A DNA stretch of 64,000 bases. Origin: Bimastos eiseni. Its lineage: Eukaryota > Annelida > Clitellata > Crassiclitellata > Lumbricidae. The stretch lies in NCBI GenBank assembly GCA_959347315.1, contig OY365812.1:872727-936726 (forward strand), given 5' to 3'. The position numbers and the translations under genes are program-made. The notes under the pieces were generated by a model. That model was not told the DNA's origin. It made no database searches and was given only the letters and a program-made list of their open reading frames with translations. This document shows, one piece after another, positions 60,086 to 64,000 of the stretch (position 1 is its first letter; every line of letters begins with the position of its first letter).

Positions 60086-60520
60086 AATATTGTAGGCAAC
60101 CTCAGAGTCATCGCGGGAGACCTGTTCATCGAGTGCTGGCCATCTGCGCAGGATCTCTGCATGCTCTTCGTGTCCTCATGTGACATTGGCTCTCACTCGA
60201 GGGCCTTCACACCGTCACCAAGGCCATTACGATCTCCCGATTCCTCTATGCCTCACCAGCATGGTGTGGATTAACGGCAGCTGAGGATTGAGGTCACCTC
60301 GAGACATTCCTCCCTTTTGATGCTGTGTCGATGTCGGTCACGGTGGACATGGCCGACGAGCGCCTCTTGCGAGCCTTGATGGTGACTGAGGCGCATGTCC
60401 TGCGACGCCTCTTCCCGCCGGTCGTCCACAGAAGCCATGCATTGCGCCATAGACCACATCCGTTTGTCCTCCCAGTTAAAGACGACAGATATTTATTTCC
60501 AGGATTCTTTATAAATTAAA
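60085..60520 (+). pseudogene. LINE ORF2 C-terminal fragment
   Basis: This GC-rich island reads in the forward frames as SLYALRVLMSHGLSL, then TVTKATTISRFLYASPAW and GLTAAEDRGHLETFL. It matches the LR.HG......V....I..LLYAS.AW.G.T...DR segment near the end of CR1-type LINE proteins. Shifts and stops show decay. Confidence 0.7.
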
Positions 60521-60763
60521 GTTTGTACCAAAGAATATGCCAGTAGGCCACTGTTTTGACCCACCTCGCCGATCTGGATGCGAACTTCGATCATTGACCT
60601 TTTATAACTTACTGCGGTATGTCAGTTTGTGTCTCATCAAACGAAGATATATAGGCCTACACATAACACATTGAAATTAAATTCAGTCCATATATTCAAT
60701 AATTGAAGGCCATATATAACCGCAGGCCTTCAAGTGTTATTAGTATAATAATTAATCATAGAC

Positions 60764-61653
60764 TCAAAAACGCACGTTTGCATACGCAAATACAAGGGCT
60801 GGCTGTGGCAATTTCGTGTGAATCTTCCATTCAATCGGTTTATCATCGATGAATTTCTTGAGAGGAACATAACGCACGTCATCTCTACATTTCCATATTG
60901 TAATACCGTCTTTATCCAATAGGCCGAATCCTCCTCCTATGACAAACAGTCGCTTATCTTCAATAACCAAACCAAAGTGAACAACATCTGTCTTAAACTG
61001 TTTCCTTTCACTCCAAGCCTCCGTCTCAAAGTTATATATAAAACAAATATGACATCCGAGCAAAATAACAAATGTATCCCACAGTACAGCTCGCATCAAG
61101 CCATAATCACTCGGCATTGGTTTCGTGAGGAGAGTGCATGTGTTTTGCTTAGTGTTGTACACTTGAACGTCACTAAGCAATTTGTTGTCTTTATCTAATC
61201 CACCAAAGATATAGAGTGAACCCTTAAATGGAACACAGTTTCCTGAATTCTCGACACAATGAACCAACTTTCCAACTTCCGCGCATTTGTCATCGACTGC
61301 GTTGTAGGCTTCAACGCTGTCTAGAACACTTTTACTAGAATGAACGAATCCTCCGCAAATGAACAAAACTTCATCGATAAACGCTGCGCTGTGTCTACAT
61401 CGGCCTTGAACTAAAGATGCGCATTTCTTCCAACCAGAGCACTCTGTGTATTTCCTGATTTCATCAAAATTTTCTCCTATTCCTGTGACGTACATCGTGT
61501 TGCGGTAAACGGCGGCGAATGAATCGATCTTCATTTCAGTCGGTATTTGTTCCAGTGCTGAGATTTCATCTGACTGAAGAAGATTTATTTTGATTACGTC
61601 CTTGGTCATATTCCGAGCATCACTTAATCCAACGACGATTGCACAGCTCTCAA
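60764..61653 (-). CDS. Kelch-repeat exon of gene C
   Basis: An open exon of about 290 codons, closely related to gene B, with MYVTGIG, CRHSAAFIDE, FICGGF, SVEAYNAV, YIFGGLD, LFVIGGG and the tail YVPLKKFIDDKPIEWKIH. The best exon start is a CAACAG acceptor near 61653, giving EINTRIESCAIVVG, which would join a phase-1 donor like those of the TRIM exons. The stop is at 60764. No RING/B-box exon was found upstream as far as 64,000, so it either lies outside the window or is absent. Likely role: substrate-binding propeller of a TRIM-kelch ligase, inferred from genes A and B. Confidence 0.8.
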
Positions 61654-61659
61654 TACGGG

Positions 61660-62535
61660 TGTTGATCTCTGTTGAAACATTGAAAGTAATTTAATTGATG
61701 GCTGGAGTAGAGCTGAAAGCCTATTAGTTTGAATCATATCCTAATGACATTTATTTCTGTTATAGTGAGAGGAATGTCAATTGCAGAACAGAGAGTTTAA
61801 TTAAAAATAACTGACCTTATTTATTTAATTACTATAATTGCCCAATGTCACACCTAAATCTGAATCTGAGGCGCGGAATGTCAGACGCCAGGGAAAAATG
61901 CCACTATATTTCCACATCTCTGAAGAAAACCAGAACTTTAACCAATAATTTGCGAAAACTTTCCATTTAGAAATTTGTGCGAAAAAATACAAAATTGCAT
62001 AATCCACGAGGCCCTAGGGATAGGGGCAGTCGATTTCATTCCTGAGGAGCAAGGTATCTTTCAACATTCACAAAATCAAATATTGCATCTACGTCTGTCG
62101 CCTATTCAACCCGTATACAATTCACTGTGCAAACTAACAATAAATTATGGGAATTAATATGAAGTTTTGACTCACGTGGCTATAAATCAACACGTTCAGA
62201 CAAGTAAATCTTACACAATTTTGATTATAATTGTATCGGAGAACTTTTATAGCGCCACTTGCGATCAGATGCGCTCACGACTCGGGACACAGCTAAATGG
62301 AGAACAGGAAAGCCTTCGGAAGGCGACAGAGGGAGTGGGAGGGGATACTGTTCCAGCTGGTGGGACCTATTTACATGTACATGTAGGCAAAGCTCATCAT
62401 CTGGGCCGTGGCAGAGTGCATGCGATGAACCACCAGCAGAGAACCGCAGGGATTGCAAACTGTAATAATTATTGTTCCTCTTAAACTTGTCTAAACATTT
62501 GGTATATTACAATAATACTTTGAATGTTGAACTCA
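61660..62535. other. Upstream flank or intron of gene C, no exon recognised
   Basis: A GC-richer stretch (about 62260-62460) holds overlapping frames on both strands with no recognised similarity. The expected RING/B-box exon was looked for and not seen. Confidence 0.45.
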
Positions 62536-62539
62536 AACC

Positions 62540-62640
62540 ATGTTCTCACTCTGGAATCACCAATTCCAAGCCTAGATAAGAAGGAGGTCTGCGTAAATCA
62601 TTCGTGTCTTCACACAGTGTCGCAAGACAGAAACTACTTA
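62540..62640 (-). repeat. Dispersed repeat family R1, copy 5 (diverged)
   Basis: On the minus strand it keeps GCGACACTGTGTGAAGACAC, CCTCCTTCTTATCTAGGC and TTGGAATTGG in family order, with many changes. Confidence 0.45.
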
Positions 62641-62904
62641 TTTCAGGTTTAATTCCTGATAACGAATGATGTCGAAGCAAATGATAAATTACTGTTTGTT
62701 ACGCAATGTCTTTAACTTGAGACTATCACTACCATTACTACAAACATTAATTTTTAATGATTACCCCAGAACGCTATTCATGAGACTTAAGGAAATATCA
62801 ACATCTACCTTAATTACATTTAATCCGATTATTGTAAATTAAAGGTACTATGGTGCTGCGCAGCGGATCAATCTGAGCAAATACGATGTCAAAAATTTGG
62901 TGAC

Positions 62905-63900
62905 CGGTCGGTAGTCCGCCGTTCAATAGTCCGAAGGTTGGATAGTCCGAAATATCGATGGTCCGAGCACTAGAGTCCGGTCGTTAGTCCGAAGGGTCGA
63001 TAGTCCGAGGATTCTGCGCTCCGAAATTAGTTTAAAGAGAAGCTGGATTGACTAAATAATGTGGTTTTAACGAAAGCGAAATTGATGAATAGATTTCAAC
63101 TAGCAGGTGCAATGATGAAAATAAGTCTCTTTAACTAGAAGTTGTATTGATGACAAAAATCCAGTTATATGAAAGCTGGATAAATGACAAGTATCGTGCA
63201 GTCCAGATCCAGCCTCCATTTTGTCAGAAATATTTTCATCAACTCAGCTTCCAGCCCAACATATACTTTCATATATTTTGCATCTACTTGAGAAATGATT
63301 CTTTTATCAATCCATTTTGTAATTATTCAGCATTCTTAACGTTAACTCAGCCTCTACTGTAATTAGCATTTTTCTTCTTATCCGACTTCATTATCAATAC
63401 AGCTTCTACCTATGACATCACATTTTCCTTAAAACAGTTTCAACTACAGCAAGATTTTTTCATCAATCCATCTTCTACTTATGCAGGATCCTTTTCATTA
63501 TTACAGATTCTAGTTAACACAAACATTCATCCATCCAACTTCTGTTAGAGCAAGATTCTCTTCATTGATCCATCTTCTACTTAAGCATGAATCATTTCAT
63601 AAATCCCGTTTCTACTTAAGCATGATTCTCTTTATCAATCAGGCTTCATATTATGCATGCATGCTTCATCAAGATTTATTTCATCAATCCGGCTTCTACT
63701 TAAGCTTGATTCATTTTATTGTTCGAACTTCTAATTGGATTTTAAAAGTATTTCAGCATTCCCGCTTCCATTAAAACCGCAATCTTATCACCTATCGATC
63801 GGGCTATCGAACCTTCGGACTATCGCACTTCGGACTATTGAACCTTCGGACTATCGAACCTTCGGACTATTGAACCTTCGGACTATCGAACCTTCGTGTT
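62905..63900. mobile_element. Second foldback-like element with TAGTCCGAAGG ends
   Basis: The left end carries repeated GATAGTCCGAAGGTTC-type units (about 62905-63010). The right end carries the same 16-bp unit inverted and repeated several times (about 63800-63895). Inside, the left part (AGAAGCTGGATTGATGA-like, about 63035-63190) is inverted relative to a tandem array on the right (about 63220-63740) whose units of about 40-50 bp contain CATCAATCCAGCTTCTACTT and AAGCATGATTC. No coding sequence. It shows the same plan as the element at 15053 but with unrelated sequence. Confidence 0.65.
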
Positions 63901-64000
63901 ATAGAAACAGACCCAATAATTCAAAGTTTCTTGTATGAGCAGCATCAAAAATAAAATACTTTTAGTGTCAAGAATTATTCTACTTAGGACGATACAACAG

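Noticed and set aside
62225..62484. Overlapping frames of 68-105 codons in a GC-richer patch upstream of gene C
   Set aside because: Three overlapping frames on both strands with no motif; the sought RING/B-box exon does not match here.

Overview
The window is AT-rich, intron-bearing animal DNA. Genes are split by GT-AG introns, mobile-element debris is dense, and the recognisable proteins carry metazoan modules: ULK-type Ser/Thr kinase, CARD, and RING/B-box (TRIM) with kelch. Lineage-specific TRIM and CARD expansions, foldback elements and tRNA-headed SINEs suggest a marine invertebrate, possibly a deuterostome such as an echinoderm. The species cannot be fixed from sequence alone. Every convincing host gene lies on the minus strand.

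Layout by region. 1.5-4.1 kb holds a decayed TRIM-kelch gene. 7.2-8.0 kb is a hAT-type MITE with a perfect 8-bp target duplication, and 9.05-10.18 kb is a non-autonomous Helitron. 10.7-14.8 kb holds an apparently intact TRIM-kelch gene (kelch exon plus RING/B-box/coiled-coil exon). 15.05-16.49 kb is a large foldback element made of tandem CCTAGG-containing repeats. 17.7-28.8 kb holds a 15-exon gene joining a complete ULK-like kinase domain, an unrecognised 118-residue alpha/beta exon, two CARD domains and an acidic tail. 24.25-45.25 kb is a near-perfect 9,116-bp tandem repeat (two full units and about 30% of a third). Each unit starts in the intron between kinase exons 7 and 8 and ends upstream of kinase exon 1. 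45.3-54.0 kb holds an older diverged paralogue that has lost the catalytic-loop exon, with LINE sequence in its place, and also lacks the CARD end. 56.5-60.5 kb is LINE and transposase debris. 60.8-61.65 kb is an intact kelch exon of a third TRIM-kelch-like gene. 62.9-63.9 kb is a second foldback-like element.

How the parts may work together (inference): TRIM-kelch proteins are probably ubiquitin ligases that use the kelch propeller to bind substrates, and kinase-CARD proteins are probable signalling adaptors. Their shared neighbourhood, local duplication and decay look like a fast-evolving innate-immunity or cell-death cluster. The most unusual element is the ULK-like kinase fused to tandem CARDs. 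Its front half (exons 1-7) exists in several tandem cassettes upstream of one shared back half (exons 8-15). The near-identity of the repeat units means an assembly artefact must be excluded before any biology is built on the copy number.
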